A stretch of 64,000 nt of DNA from Rhizobium favelukesii (GTDB lineage Bacteria > Pseudomonadota > Alphaproteobacteria > Rhizobiales > Rhizobiaceae): NCBI RefSeq assembly GCF_000577275.2, contig NZ_HG916855.1:124001-188000 (forward strand). Reading direction: 5' to 3'. Shown here piece by piece: positions 27,894-37,297 of the stretch (within the stretch, counting starts at the first letter, position 1; every line of letters starts with the position of its first letter). The notes beneath the pieces are model-generated. The model was given only the letters and a program-made list of their open reading frames with translations, was not told the DNA's origin and did no database searches. A program made the translations under genes and the position numbers.

Positions 27894-29792
27894 ATGGCCG
27901 AGGAACTGGAAACCGAACGCTCCGACGTTCGCGAGGACGGACGCCGCCCGCCGCGCGCGGTCGTCGGCTCCCACCGCATCGAGGAGGAGATGTTCGGCAA
28001 GGCCTTCGACGGCAACATCGTCAAACGCATCTGGGGCTTTGTGCATCCCTATCGCAGGCAGGTGGTACTCTCGGTGGCCGCCGTTTTGACGTTCACGGCG
28101 ATGCAGTTGCTAATCCCGCTGATCATCCGCTATGCGATCGATCACGGCATGCAGCCCGGAGGAAGCCATTCAGCGCTGATGGGGTCGATGGTCGCCTTTG
28201 TGATCGCGATCTTGATCAACTACGGTGCCAGCTACGCGCAGGAGACGCTGGTGGGCAACGTTGCCGAAGAGGTTCTCTTCGACATCCGCAAGGCGATGTT
28301 TTCGCACCTGCAGCGGGTTTCGCTCTCCTTCATGGACAAAACCGAGGTCGGGCGCCTGATGTCGCGCCTGCAGGGCGACGTCAATTCGATGCAGGAATTT
28401 CTGGAAACCTCCGTCCTGTCGGTCGGTGATATCGCACTGCTGTTCGGCATCGTCTTCGTCATGCTCTATCTCGACTTCAAGCTCGGCCTTCTGACACTTT
28501 CCGTCCTGCCGATCCTTTTTGTCGTGCGTCTCTTCTGGCTGCCGCTGGCGCGCAAGTCCTTCATGGCAGCGCATGAGACCAATTCCGTCGCCAGCGGCGC
28601 GCTGGCCGAAGCGATCCATGGCGTGCGGGCCGTCCAGAGCATGGACCGCCAGGGCGTCAACTTCATGCTCTATGACGACAAGGCGAAGGCGAACCTGACG
28701 ACGCACCTGACGGCGGCGCGCTACGCCCAGGTGATGGTGCCGATCGTGGACTCGCTGACCGGTGTTGCTATGGCGCTTGTCATTGTCGTCGGTGGTGCAC
28801 GTGTGCTCAACCAGGCGCTTGATGTCGGCGTCCTTGTCGCTTTCCTGTTCTATATCCAGCGGTTCTTCGACCCGATCCGGTCGCTGACACTGCAGTATTC
28901 GGTGATGCAGCGCGCCATGGCCTCCGGTCAGCGACTGACGGAAGTTCTCGATGTGCCGGTCGACATCAGGGACGCACCAAATGCCAGGGCGCTTTCCGCC
29001 GATATGGACGGATCGGTTGAATTTCGTGACGTCGTCTTCGGCTACAATCCCAAGCTCCCGGTTCTCAAGCATGTCAGCTTCAAGGTAAACCCGGGCGAAA
29101 CGGTTGCCCTTGTCGGCCCGACAGGTTCGGGCAAATCGAGCTGCATGTCGCTGATCCATCGCTTTTACGACGTTCAGCAGGGACAGGTACTGGTCGGCGG
29201 GCACGATGTGCGCGATCTGACACAGGATTCGCTTGGCAACCAGATCGCCATGGTTCTTCAGGAACCATTCCTGTTTACCGGCACGGTGTTCGACAACATT
29301 CGCTACCACAAGGCGGAGGCAACCCGCGAGCAGGTCATCGAGGCTGCGAAGGCCGTCGGCGCCCATGACTTCATCATGCGTTTGCCGCAGGGCTATGACA
29401 GCATGCTTGGCGAGCGTGGCGGCAATCTATCTCTTGGTCAGCGTCAGCTTCTGAGCTTTGCCCGCGCGCTGGTGGCTGACGCGAAAATCCTGGTCCTCGA
29501 CGAGGCGACGGCCAATATCGACAGCTATACGGAGATGCTGATCCAGAAGGCGCTGGTCAAGCTCCTCGAAAACCGCACGGGACTTGTCATAGCCCACCGC
29601 CTCGCCACCATCCGGGAGGCGGATCGCATCATCGTCTTGCAGAACGGCGAACTGATCGAGACCGGGAACCATCAACAGCTGATGAAAAACCGCAAGCTCT
29701 ATTCCAGGCTCTACAATCTGAACTACGCGTCGTTCGACGATATTCCCGACACGGTTTTGGAAGAAACGGCGGCGAACGGTTCAGCCACTTAA
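27894..29792 (+). CDS. heterodimeric ABC exporter subunit, catalytic partner
   Basis: 632 residues with six helices and a C-terminal ATPase domain. Walker A is GPTGSGKSS, Walker B is ILVLDEATANID with the catalytic Glu, and the H-loop is VIAHRL. The signature is LSLGQ instead of LSGGQ. In an exporter dimer this altered signature faces the partner Walker A/B that lacks the Glu, so one composite site is degenerate and the other intact, as in known heterodimeric exporters. GGAGG precedes the ATG by 6 bases. It is co-transcribed with the upstream subunit. Confidence 0.9.
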   Translation: MAEELETERSDVREDGRRPPRAVVGSHRIEEEMFGKAFDGNIVKRIWGFVHPYRRQVVLSVAAVLTFTAMQLLIPLIIRYAIDHGMQPGGSHSALMGSMVAFVIAILINYGASYAQETLVGNVAEEVLFDIRKAMFSHLQRVSLSFMDKTEVGRLMSRLQGDVNSMQEFLETSVLSVGDIALLFGIVFVMLYLDFKLGLLTLSVLPILFVVRLFWLPLARKSFMAAHETNSVASGALAEAIHGVRAVQSMDRQGVNFMLYDDKAKANLTTHLTAARYAQVMVPIVDSLTGVAMALVIVVGGARVLNQALDVGVLVAFLFYIQRFFDPIRSLTLQYSVMQRAMASGQRLTEVLDVPVDIRDAPNARALSADMDGSVEFRDVVFGYNPKLPVLKHVSFKVNPGETVALVGPTGSGKSSCMSLIHRFYDVQQGQVLVGGHDVRDLTQDSLGNQIAMVLQEPFLFTGTVFDNIRYHKAEATREQVIEAAKAVGAHDFIMRLPQGYDSMLGERGGNLSLGQRQLLSFARALVADAKILVLDEATANIDSYTEMLIQKALVKLLENRTGLVIAHRLATIREADRIIVLQNGELIETGNHQQLMKNRKLYSRLYNLNYASFDDIPDTVLEETAANGSAT

Positions 29793-29820
29793 CGTTACTA
29801 ATTGAAGAGGAGGACCTTCC

Positions 29821-30852
29821 ATGGATTATCGCAGGCTTGGCCATAGTGGAGCGGTCGTCGCCGCCTACTGCCTCGGCACCATGACATTCGGCGCCGAGGC
29901 TGATGAAGCGGCATCGCACAAGCTTCTCGACGACTATTTCGCCTGGGGCGGCAATTTCGTCGACACCGCCGATGTCTACAGCGCCGGCAAGTCCGAAGAG
30001 ATCATCGGCCAGTGGCTGAAGACACGGCCGACCGAGGCAAAACAGGCCGTGATCGCAACCAAGGGGCGCTTCCCGATGGGCCCCGGTCCAAACGACATCG
30101 GCCTTTCGCGCCGCCACCTGAACCAGGCGCTCGACGCTTCGCTTTCGCGTCTCGGTGTCGAGCATATCGATCTCTATCAGATGCATGCATGGGACGCGCT
30201 GACGCCGATCGAGGAGACGTTGCGCTTTCTCGATGATGCCGTATCGGCCGGCAAGATCGGTTATTACGGCTTCTCCAACTATGTGGGATGGCACATCGCC
30301 AAAGCCGTGGAAATCGCCAAGTCGCGCGGCTATACGCGACCAGTAACGCTGCAGCCGCAATATAGCCTTCTGGTGCGCGACATCGAGCTGGAGATTATCG
30401 CGGCATGCCAGGATGCCGGCATGGGCCTGCTGCCATGGTCACCGCTTGGCGGCGGCTGGCTGACGGGCAAATACCGGCGTGACCAGATGCCGACGGGTGC
30501 GACCCGTCTCGGCGAGAACCCGAACAGGGGTATGGAATCTTACGCCGCGCGCAATGCGCAGGAGCGCACCTGGGCGATCATCGACACGGTGGAGGAGATT
30601 GCCAAGGCCCGTGGCGTCAGCATGGCGCAGGTGGCGCTTGCCTGGACGGCGGCGCGACCAGCGGTGACGTCGGTCATTCTCGGCGCGCGCACGAGTGAGC
30701 AGCTTGCGGACAATCTCGCTGCGGCAAAGCTTTTGCTTTCCGAAGAGGAGATGACGAAGCTGAGCGAAGTCAGCCAGCCCCATGTGGCCGACTACCCCTA
30801 TGGTGCCGGCGGCACGAACCAGCGGTATCGAAAAATCGAAGGCGGACGGTAA
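29821..30852 (+). CDS. aldo/keto reductase
   Basis: 343-residue cytoplasmic NADPH-dependent oxidoreductase of the YajO/Tas-like branch, a TIM barrel. The catalytic tetrad is Asp48 and Tyr53 in NFVDTADVYSAGKSEE, Lys81 in IATKGRF and His122 in YQMHAWD. The C-terminal NADP-binding motif is SVILGARTSEQLADNLAA. AGGAGG lies before the ATG. It follows the exporter pair by 28 bases and may be in the same transcript. The substrate (an aldehyde, ketone or sugar) is not predictable. Confidence 0.93.
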   Translation: MDYRRLGHSGAVVAAYCLGTMTFGAEADEAASHKLLDDYFAWGGNFVDTADVYSAGKSEEIIGQWLKTRPTEAKQAVIATKGRFPMGPGPNDIGLSRRHLNQALDASLSRLGVEHIDLYQMHAWDALTPIEETLRFLDDAVSAGKIGYYGFSNYVGWHIAKAVEIAKSRGYTRPVTLQPQYSLLVRDIELEIIAACQDAGMGLLPWSPLGGGWLTGKYRRDQMPTGATRLGENPNRGMESYAARNAQERTWAIIDTVEEIAKARGVSMAQVALAWTAARPAVTSVILGARTSEQLADNLAAAKLLLSEEEMTKLSEVSQPHVADYPYGAGGTNQRYRKIEGGR

Positions 30853-30859
30853 ATTGGTC

Positions 30860-30889
30860 GTGGCGGCCGGAAGGCATTTCGGCTGCCAC
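30860..30889. terminator. hairpin between convergent genes
   Basis: Ten-base arms (30860-30869 and 30880-30889) pair with one G-T wobble around a 10-base loop. It lies exactly in the 42-base gap between the convergent aldo/keto reductase and sugar-ATPase genes. There is only a short T-run after the stem, so termination may be partial. Confidence 0.5.
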
Positions 30890-30894
30890 TTTGA

Positions 30895-31965
30895 TCAGAG
30901 GCGCACGCCGCTTGTCTCGTCGAAAAGATGTAGCCGCGACGGATCGACGGTCACGCCAATCGTCTCGCGCGCCCGCGCGATGCCTCGGCCCGTCTCGACG
31001 ATCGTCAGTTCGGGTGTGGTCGCCGCCGTGACGAAGGTGGATGAACCGGTCGATTCCACCACGGCTACCGGCACGTCGAACGTGCCCTGCCCTGCTGCCG
31101 TGATCCCGATATGCTCCGGGCGAAGGCCAACGGTGACCTTGCGGCCGGCTTGGACTTGATGGTCGATCGCGATCTTGTGCTTCACACTGCCAAGATCGAT
31201 CGTCAGGCTCTTGCCGTCGTCGGCGACAACAGCCGGAATGAAGTTCATGGCGGGCGAACCGATGAAACCTGCGACAAACTTGTTGGCGGGCTTGTCGTAA
31301 AGGTCCAGCGGCCTGCCCTGCTGCTCGATGATACCTTCGCGCATGACGACGACATGGTCGGCCATGGTCATCGCCTCGATCTGGTCGTGGGTGACATAGA
31401 CCGACGTCGCGCCGAGCCGGTCGTGCAGCGCGCGGATTTCCTTGCGCATCGACACGCGCAGTGCCGCATCGAGATTGGATAGCGGCTCGTCAAACAGGAA
31501 GGCCTTGGGATGCCGGATGATTGCGCGGCCCATGGCGACGCGCTGGCGCTGGCCGCCGGAAAGCTGACGTGGATAGCGGTCGAGCAGTCCGGTAAGACCG
31601 GTTATCTGCGCCACCTCGTGCGCCCTCTTTCTCGCTTCATCCTTGGATACGCCACGCATGCGCAACGAATAGGTCAGATTTTCGGCCACCGTCATATGTG
31701 GATAAAGCGCATAGGACTGGAACACCATGGCGATGTCACGCTTGCGCGGCGGCATGTCGTTCATTACCTCGCCGGCGATCTGCAAGGTGCCTTCGGAAAT
31801 CTTCTCCAGCCCCGCCAGCGACCGGAGCAACGTGGATTTGCCGCAGCCCGACGGACCGACAAGTGCCACGAAACTGCCTTTTGGGATCGTAAGGTTGATA
31901 TCCCTCAGCGCATGGTAGGCACCGTAATGCTTGTTGACGCCGGTCAATTCGATCTGTGTGGTCAT
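30895..31965 (-). CDS. carbohydrate ABC importer ATPase (MalK/UgpC type)
   Basis: 356 residues. Walker A is GPSGCGKST, the signature is LSGGQ, Walker B is FLFDEPLSNLD and the H-loop is VYVTHDQIEAM. A C-terminal TOBE/OB domain with VGLRPEHIGI is typical of CUT1 sugar importers. The ATG at 31965 overlaps the stop of the permease gene in an ATGA junction; the longer open frame upstream is inside that gene. It is the last gene of the LacI-controlled sugar operon. It energises uptake through the two membrane subunits encoded just upstream. Confidence 0.95.
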   Translation of the reverse strand: MTTQIELTGVNKHYGAYHALRDINLTIPKGSFVALVGPSGCGKSTLLRSLAGLEKISEGTLQIAGEVMNDMPPRKRDIAMVFQSYALYPHMTVAENLTYSLRMRGVSKDEARKRAHEVAQITGLTGLLDRYPRQLSGGQRQRVAMGRAIIRHPKAFLFDEPLSNLDAALRVSMRKEIRALHDRLGATSVYVTHDQIEAMTMADHVVVMREGIIEQQGRPLDLYDKPANKFVAGFIGSPAMNFIPAVVADDGKSLTIDLGSVKHKIAIDHQVQAGRKVTVGLRPEHIGITAAGQGTFDVPVAVVESTGSSTFVTAATTPELTIVETGRGIARARETIGVTVDPSRLHLFDETSGVRL

Positions 31966-32789
31966 TTCAAAGCTCCGGAAGTCAGGCCGGAGACGATCCG
32001 GCGCTGTAGAAGAACGAAGATGGCGAGGATCGGCGTCACATACATCGCCGCGAAAGCCATGATCTTGTTCCACTCGCTGGTATTTGGGCCGATGAAGGAA
32101 TAAAGGCCGACACTCGACGGCTGGAGTTCGATGTTCTGGATCATCGACTTCGAATAGACGAATTCGCCGAAGGCCTGCATGAAGATCAGGATCGCGGCGA
32201 CCAGGATGCCGTTGCGCGCCAGTGGCAGGACGATGTTGAAGAAGGCGCCGACACGCGAATTTCCGTCGACCAGCGCCGCCTCCTCGAGTTCCTGGGGCAC
32301 GCACATGAAAGTGGCTCGCACAAGCACCACGAAGAAGGGCATGGTTTTCGCCGCTGTCGCCAAAATTACAGCAAAGCGTGGGAAGTCGAGAACGCCAATC
32401 TGCGAAAACCCGACGAAAATCGGCGTAATCATCAGCGAGGCGGGTAACACCTGCAGCATCAGCACGAGGAAAAGACCGATATCGATCCAGATGTTGCGGT
32501 AGCGCGCCAGCACATAGGCAAGCCCGGTGCCCAGTATCGTCACCAGCGCGACGCTGCCGGTGGCGATCACCACCGAATTCCAGATGTAGTGGCCCATCTT
32601 CAGGCCCAACCAGACGTCACCATAGACATGCCATTGCGGATTGCTGGCGTGGAAAGTCGGCGGCGTCGCGAACATGTCCGACGTGGTCTTGAGGCTGCTC
32701 AGATACATCCAGTAGAGCGGAAAGAGGTAGATGATTGCCAGCACCACGGCAATCACGAAAAGCAGACGGTACTTCATGGTCTCGCTCAT
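31962..32789 (-). CDS. sugar ABC importer permease (MalG type)
   Basis: 275-residue inner-membrane subunit with six helices. The N-terminal LLFVIAVVLAIIYLFPLYWMYLSSLK is typical. The EAA loop is ELEEAALVDGNSRVGAFFNIVLPLARNG near residue 165, which couples to the ATPase. The first periplasmic loop contains PTFHASNPQWHVYGDVW, a common MalG-type feature. Both ends overlap neighbouring genes by 4 bases. Confidence 0.93.
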   Translation of the reverse strand: MSETMKYRLLFVIAVVLAIIYLFPLYWMYLSSLKTTSDMFATPPTFHASNPQWHVYGDVWLGLKMGHYIWNSVVIATGSVALVTILGTGLAYVLARYRNIWIDIGLFLVLMLQVLPASLMITPIFVGFSQIGVLDFPRFAVILATAAKTMPFFVVLVRATFMCVPQELEEAALVDGNSRVGAFFNIVLPLARNGILVAAILIFMQAFGEFVYSKSMIQNIELQPSSVGLYSFIGPNTSEWNKIMAFAAMYVTPILAIFVLLQRRIVSGLTSGALK

Positions 32790-33688
32790 CCGCGCACCTC
32801 ATGGCGGGTCGAACGTACATAGATGACCGAGGCGATCATCACGACGATGATCATCACCACTGAAATCGTTGCGCCCTTGGCGAAATCATACTCCTTGAAG
32901 GACCAAAGCCACGCCCAGTATTGCGCGACGTTGGAGGAATTGTTCGGGCCGCCTGATGTGATAACCGCAAAGAGATCGAATTGCTGCAATGTGAAGATCA
33001 TGCCGAGCGAGACGACGGCACCGATCGTTGAACGCATCATCGGCAGCGTGATGGTCCAGAACCGCTGCCAGCCATTGGCGCCGTCGAGTTCGGCCGCCTC
33101 GTAGAGGTCGCCGGGAATGGAGGAGAGACCAACCGAAAGCAGGATCATATTGAAGGACACACCGAGCCAGATATTGGCGATAATCACCGCCCACAGCGAA
33201 TAGGCCGGATCTGAGCGCCAGAAGATGTTGGCATCTGTGATCGACAGGCTCTTGAGCAGGTAGTTCAGCACGCCGAAATCACCCGACAGGATCAGATTCC
33301 AGATCGCGCCGACGACGAGGCCGGGCATCACCCACGAAACAAGAAACAGACCGCGCAGCCAGGACGATCCGGGAAAACCGATCCAGAAGAACAGCGCCAG
33401 CCCGAAGCCGATAAGAAACTGTCCGGCGATCGACGCTACGACGAAGACCACCGTGTTCTTCATCACCAGCCAGGCTTCCGGCCGCGCGAACACTTCCTGA
33501 TAGTTCTTCAAGCCGACAAAGGGGCGGAATACCTGCGCGAGACTGAACATATCGACCTGTTGCAGGCTCATCAGCACGTTGTAGACAAGCGGCAGGAAAG
33601 ACAGGAAAAACAGAAATGCAAAGGGAATCGCCGCAAGTGTGACGTCAAACCCCTTTCCGTCTCTTATTCCGCTGGCAACAGTGCGCAT
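32786..33688 (-). CDS. sugar ABC importer permease (MalF type)
   Basis: About 300 residues with six helices. The EAA loop is DLYEAAELDGANGWQRFWTITLPMMRS near residue 195. VFRPFVGLKNYQEVFARPEAW is the family segment between helices 1 and 2. The frame is open to an ATG near 33709, but the ATG at 33688 has AGGAG about 9 bases upstream and gives the family-like N-terminus MRTVASGIRDGKGF. The stop overlaps the MalG-type gene. Confidence 0.92.
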   Translation of the reverse strand: MRTVASGIRDGKGFDVTLAAIPFAFLFFLSFLPLVYNVLMSLQQVDMFSLAQVFRPFVGLKNYQEVFARPEAWLVMKNTVVFVVASIAGQFLIGFGLALFFWIGFPGSSWLRGLFLVSWVMPGLVVGAIWNLILSGDFGVLNYLLKSLSITDANIFWRSDPAYSLWAVIIANIWLGVSFNMILLSVGLSSIPGDLYEAAELDGANGWQRFWTITLPMMRSTIGAVVSLGMIFTLQQFDLFAVITSGGPNNSSNVAQYWAWLWSFKEYDFAKGATISVVMIIVVMIASVIYVRSTRHEVRG

Positions 33689-33765
33689 ACTCCAAGGCTC
33701 CTGACCCATACATTCGACGCGATATGCTTCGAATGTCCATATTTTCTGAATGCCCCTCCGGGCAC

Positions 33766-33892
33766 CTTCCTCTCAAGGAAGAGAGCAGATGCTTGCCGAA
33801 CCGCGACGTCAAGATCCGTGCCGCGCAAGCAAGAGCAGAGAGTGCCGGGAGGGAGCGCCACCACAGTCTCCACCCTCTCCCTTGAGAGGAAG
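33766..33892. repeat. intergenic palindromic element (RIME-like)
   Basis: A 13-base sequence at 33766-33778 (CTTCCTCTCAAGG) is repeated as its exact reverse complement at 33880-33892. Immediately next to these arms are GC-rich complements (CCCTCCGGGCAC and GTGCCGGGAGGG) that nearly pair. The element sits in the only long gap of the sugar operon, between the binding-protein and permease genes. Layout, size and the CTCTCCCTTGAGAGG-like core recall the Rhizobium intergenic mosaic elements. It could reduce or stabilise downstream mRNA, giving more binding protein than permease. Confidence 0.6.
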
Positions 33893-33973
33893 ATGTCCGA
33901 AGAACAATAACACGACAATCCGTGTTCCTGGCGGTGCCGCCGGACGACAATCCGGCGGCACGTCAGGCCGATC

Positions 33974-35212
33974 TCAGCCTTCGCCGAGGATACCCTTGAT
34001 GGTCTGGGCTGCCTGGTCGAGAGCAGCCTGCGGTGTGGCCTGCCCCGCCAGCGCGGACTGGATGGCGTCCTGGATCGCCTTGGATATCTTCGGCCACTGC
34101 GGATGCGGACCACGCGGCTTGGCGTATTTCAGCTGCTCGAGGAATACCTTGAGTGCAGCATCCTTCTTCTCATTGCCGGTCGGCGGAATGGCGATGTCCG
34201 AACGGGCCGGCAACTGGCCATAGTTTTTGAACATCTTGTCATCCTGTGAAGCGAAGTATTCGAGCGCCTTGAAGGCCTCGGCCGGATGCTTGGTACTGGC
34301 GAAGATCGCCCAGTTGAAGTCGCCCATCGCGGAAGACGGCTCGACGCCGTCCTTCGGCACCGGCATTAGCGTCACGCGCCAGTCGAACTTGGCTTCCTGC
34401 GACATGCGGTCGAGTTCCCACGGACCGGAAATCACCATCGCCGCATTGCCGGAATTGAAGGTACCCGTCGAGTCCCACTGTCCGCGGGTCAGGGTGTCAG
34501 GCGAAGCAAGCTTCTCGTCGAGGATGGTCTTCCAGGTTTCCAGCGCCTTGACGGCGCCAGCCGTATTGACGTGGTCATAGCCACCCCCGCCCATCTGCGC
34601 CCAAGGCAGGAACTGGAAAGTGCCTTCCTCGTTCGCCTTGGCCGAGAAAGCCAGACCATAAACGTTCTTGGCCGGATCGTTCAGCTTGCGGGCCGTATCC
34701 ACCAGTTCATCCCAGGTGTGCGGCGGCTTGTCGGGATCGAGGCCCTTGGCCTTGAACATGTCGACATTGTAGTAGAGCGCAATCGTATTGGTTGCTTTCG
34801 GCACGCCGAAGAGCTTGCTGTCCCAGGTGACCGAGTTCAGCGGACCAGGAAAATAGTTTTCCTTCTTGATCACCGATGACTTGGCGATCATGTCGGTGAG
34901 ATCGAGGAACGCGCCATGCGAGGCGAACATTGCATGTTCCGGATTGTCGACAGCGATGATATCTGGCGCCTGACCGGTGGAATAAGCGCGCATCGCTTCA
35001 CTGACAACATCGTCGAACTGGATCTCGCGATATTCGATCTTGATGCCGTTGTTCAGCGCGTTGAATTCCTTCACCAGGTTCGGCGCCGGCTGGACATCCT
35101 TGTCCAGCGACCAGACCGTGATGGTGACATCCTCGGCCTTGGCGGCCAGGCCGAAGAGAGAAACGCCTGCCAGCGCCAAAGCGCCGATTACTGCAAACTT
35201 GCGGATACCCAT
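33974..35212 (-). CDS. sugar ABC importer periplasmic binding protein (family 1)
   Basis: 412-residue secreted protein. The signal peptide [20 protein letters not shown] ends near AKAED. The mature part has [21 protein letters not shown], then [21 protein letters not shown] and [25 protein letters not shown], the standard SBP_bac_1 order. [16 protein letters not shown] is the hinge-proximal motif. AGGAGG lies before the ATG. Tryptophans such as those in GPW and WAQMGGGG probably stack on a sugar ring. It is separated from the permeases by a 285-base gap with an inverted-repeat element. Confidence 0.94.
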   Translation of the reverse strand: MGIRKFAVIGALALAGVSLFGLAAKAEDVTITVWSLDKDVQPAPNLVKEFNALNNGIKIEYREIQFDDVVSEAMRAYSTGQAPDIIAVDNPEHAMFASHGAFLDLTDMIAKSSVIKKENYFPGPLNSVTWDSKLFGVPKATNTIALYYNVDMFKAKGLDPDKPPHTWDELVDTARKLNDPAKNVYGLAFSAKANEEGTFQFLPWAQMGGGGYDHVNTAGAVKALETWKTILDEKLASPDTLTRGQWDSTGTFNSGNAAMVISGPWELDRMSQEAKFDWRVTLMPVPKDGVEPSSAMGDFNWAIFASTKHPAEAFKALEYFASQDDKMFKNYGQLPARSDIAIPPTGNEKKDAALKVFLEQLKYAKPRGPHPQWPKISKAIQDAIQSALAGQATPQAALDQAAQTIKGILGEG

Positions 35213-35277
35213 AGTTCTCCTCCTTTGTGGTTATCCTGTCGGAAGCCGGCGATTCCTCCTCGCCGGCCACGATGTCA

Positions 35278-36180
35278 TCAGACCGGATCGACGACGAAGT
35301 CGCCGCCCCGGGCATGCTTGAGATGGTTCAGTGCGTAGACCTGACCGGTCATTTCCAAATCGTCGCGGTAGACCGGGTCGTGCCAGCCTTCGATGTCGAT
35401 CGAGCCGGACCAACCGGCAAGCCGCAGTTCGGAAATAACGTCGGTCCAGTTGCTGTCGCCAAAGCCCGGCGTGCGCATGAAGACGAACTTCTCCTTGCCG
35501 AAGATGCCGTGCTCCTTGATGACATCCCAGCGGATCGTCGCGTCCTTGCCGTGCACGTGGAAGATCTTTTTTGCCCACTTGCGGATCTGCGGTAGCGGCT
35601 CGATCAGATAGACCATCTGATGGCAGGGCTCCCACTCCAGGCCGATATGATCGTCCGGGGTTTCGTTAAAGATCAGTTCCCAGGCATCCGGGTTGTGGGC
35701 GATGTTCCAATCACCGGTCGCCCAGTTGCCGTCCATGGCGCAGTTTTCGAAGGCGATCTTGATGCCCTTGTCGGCTGCACGCTTGGCAAGCTCGCTCCAG
35801 ATCTCCTTGTAGCGCGGCAGGCTGTCGGTCAGCGGCTTGTTGCGGATGCGGCCGGTAAAGCCGGCAACGCAGGTTGCGCCGAAATGGTGGGCGTTGTCGA
35901 TGCAATCCTTCCAGCCCTTTAGCGTCTCAAGGTCGATGTCGGCGGTCTCCAGCGGATTGCCGAACATGCCAAGCGTCGAAATGGTAATGTCACGACCGCC
36001 GATGGCATCGACGCAGCGCTTGCCAAGTTCGGCAAGATCCTGGCCGTTGGTCGTCTGCCAGAAGAAGGGCTCGAAGCTTTCGAAGCCCATATCGGCGATC
36101 TGGCCGATACGCTTGTCGGCACCGCCCTTGGAGGCGCTGACCATGGTGCCGATACGAATGGACTTGGCAGGGTTGCTCAC
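35278..36180 (-). CDS. sugar phosphate isomerase/epimerase family (AP endonuclease 2-like TIM barrel)
   Basis: 300 residues in the xylose-isomerase-like TIM-barrel superfamily. Candidate metal ligands are Glu in KIAFENCAMDG, His in IGLEWEPCHQM and KIFHVHGKD, and Glu in GSIDIEGWHDP. Despite the family name, members next to Gfo/Idh dehydrogenases often act on 3-keto-glycosides as isomerases, eliminating enzymes or hydratases. Here the gene lies 12 bases after such a dehydrogenase gene, so this role is a reasonable inference. It is followed by the ABC importer of the same operon. Confidence 0.88.
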   Translation of the reverse strand: MSNPAKSIRIGTMVSASKGGADKRIGQIADMGFESFEPFFWQTTNGQDLAELGKRCVDAIGGRDITISTLGMFGNPLETADIDLETLKGWKDCIDNAHHFGATCVAGFTGRIRNKPLTDSLPRYKEIWSELAKRAADKGIKIAFENCAMDGNWATGDWNIAHNPDAWELIFNETPDDHIGLEWEPCHQMVYLIEPLPQIRKWAKKIFHVHGKDATIRWDVIKEHGIFGKEKFVFMRTPGFGDSNWTDVISELRLAGWSGSIDIEGWHDPVYRDDLEMTGQVYALNHLKHARGGDFVVDPV

Positions 36181-36191
36181 AATCTCTTTCC

Positions 36192-37226
36192 TTATGCTGA
36201 AATCTCAATGCGCCTGCCGGTCTTGGCGCTCTCGATCGCGCCGAAGACCATGGCGAGGCTTCTGATATTGTCGGAACTTGCCGTCTCAGGCCGCTTGCCG
36301 GTATTGATCGCCTCCACGAAACTCGAAATGACGCTGGCATGGCCATGCGTTTCTCCCTCGTGAGCCGGTTCAGGAACGTTTACGGGCGCAACGCCATGCA
36401 ACAGACCAGGCTCATTGCCGGCAACGGCGGCGCTGAACGTATCGGCGCCATCCCAGGTCAGCATGCCCTTTGAGCCGACGAGACGCCACTCACTTTCCCA
36501 ACTGGTGCGCTCGCCTTCCGCACACCAGGAGCCGCGATAGGTGAAGACGACATCATCGGCAAATTCGAAGGTCGCATTGGCAGATGCGCCGTGCCTGTAC
36601 CAGGAGCCTTTGGGGTTGCGTTCAACGCAATAGACGGCGAGCGGCTTCTTGTCGGCGACATAGCGGGCGGCATCGAACGTGTGGATCGCCATGTCGAGGA
36701 GCAGGACATTGTCCATCTCTTCGCGGAAGCCCCCGAAATGCGGTCCGAGGAAGAAATCGCAATGGATGGCGGTCAGGTCACCGATTGACCCGCTCTCGAC
36801 AAAACGGCGCATGCGGCGCACGCCCGAGATGAACCGACGGTTCTGGATGATGGCGTGGATCTTGCCGGTTTCAGCCGCCAGATCGATCAGGGCCGCTCCT
36901 TCGGCAAGCGAGGTTGCCATCGGCTTTTCGCTGAGAACGTGGCAGCCGGCCTTCAGCGCGGTGGAGACGACGTTGAAACGTGCCGTCGGGACGACGACGT
37001 CAAACACGATCTCGGCGTTCGACCTTGCAATGACGTCGGCAAGATCTGTACCGGTCACAGCCCCTTCGAGGCCGAACTCGGCGGCGAGCGCCTCGGCTGC
37101 TGCCGGATTGACGTCGACGAGGCCCTTGACCTTTATGGCGGCTTTAAGAGCCGGGGTTTCCTGGATAGCGCGCAGCCAACCCTTGGACATGGCTCCGCAC
37201 CCGCATAGAACGGCATTCAAAATCAC
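36192..37226 (-). CDS. Gfo/Idh/MocA family NAD(P)-dependent oxidoreductase
   Basis: 344 residues. The N-terminal Rossmann motif is LCGCGAMSKGWLRAI, and the conserved EKP motif is in HVLSEKPMATSLAEG. The active-site His region is LLLDMAIHTFDAARYV near residue 180. It probably oxidises a glycoside or sugar hydroxyl. The start is the GTG at 37226, with GGAGGAA 5 bases upstream; the frame is open to 37271 but that part crosses the operator region. It is the first structural gene of the operon behind two LacI-type palindromes at 37275-37309. Confidence 0.92.
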   Translation of the reverse strand: MILNAVLCGCGAMSKGWLRAIQETPALKAAIKVKGLVDVNPAAAEALAAEFGLEGAVTGTDLADVIARSNAEIVFDVVVPTARFNVVSTALKAGCHVLSEKPMATSLAEGAALIDLAAETGKIHAIIQNRRFISGVRRMRRFVESGSIGDLTAIHCDFFLGPHFGGFREEMDNVLLLDMAIHTFDAARYVADKKPLAVYCVERNPKGSWYRHGASANATFEFADDVVFTYRGSWCAEGERTSWESEWRLVGSKGMLTWDGADTFSAAVAGNEPGLLHGVAPVNVPEPAHEGETHGHASVISSFVEAINTGKRPETASSDNIRSLAMVFGAIESAKTGRRIEISA

Positions 37227-37274
37227 GATTTCCTCCGGTGGATCGTTTCTGGTTTTCCTCCCGAAACGCATCCC

Positions 37275-37288
37275 GTAAACGTTTACGA
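37275..37288. promoter_or_regulatory. LacI-type operator 1
   Basis: Perfect 14-base palindrome CGTAAACGTTTACG with the AAACGTTT core typical of LacI/GalR-family operators. It is centred about 55 bases before the GTG of the oxidoreductase gene, in a good position for repression. The adjacent gene encodes a LacI-family protein. Confidence 0.85.
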
Positions 37289-37297
37289 TACTAAGCG

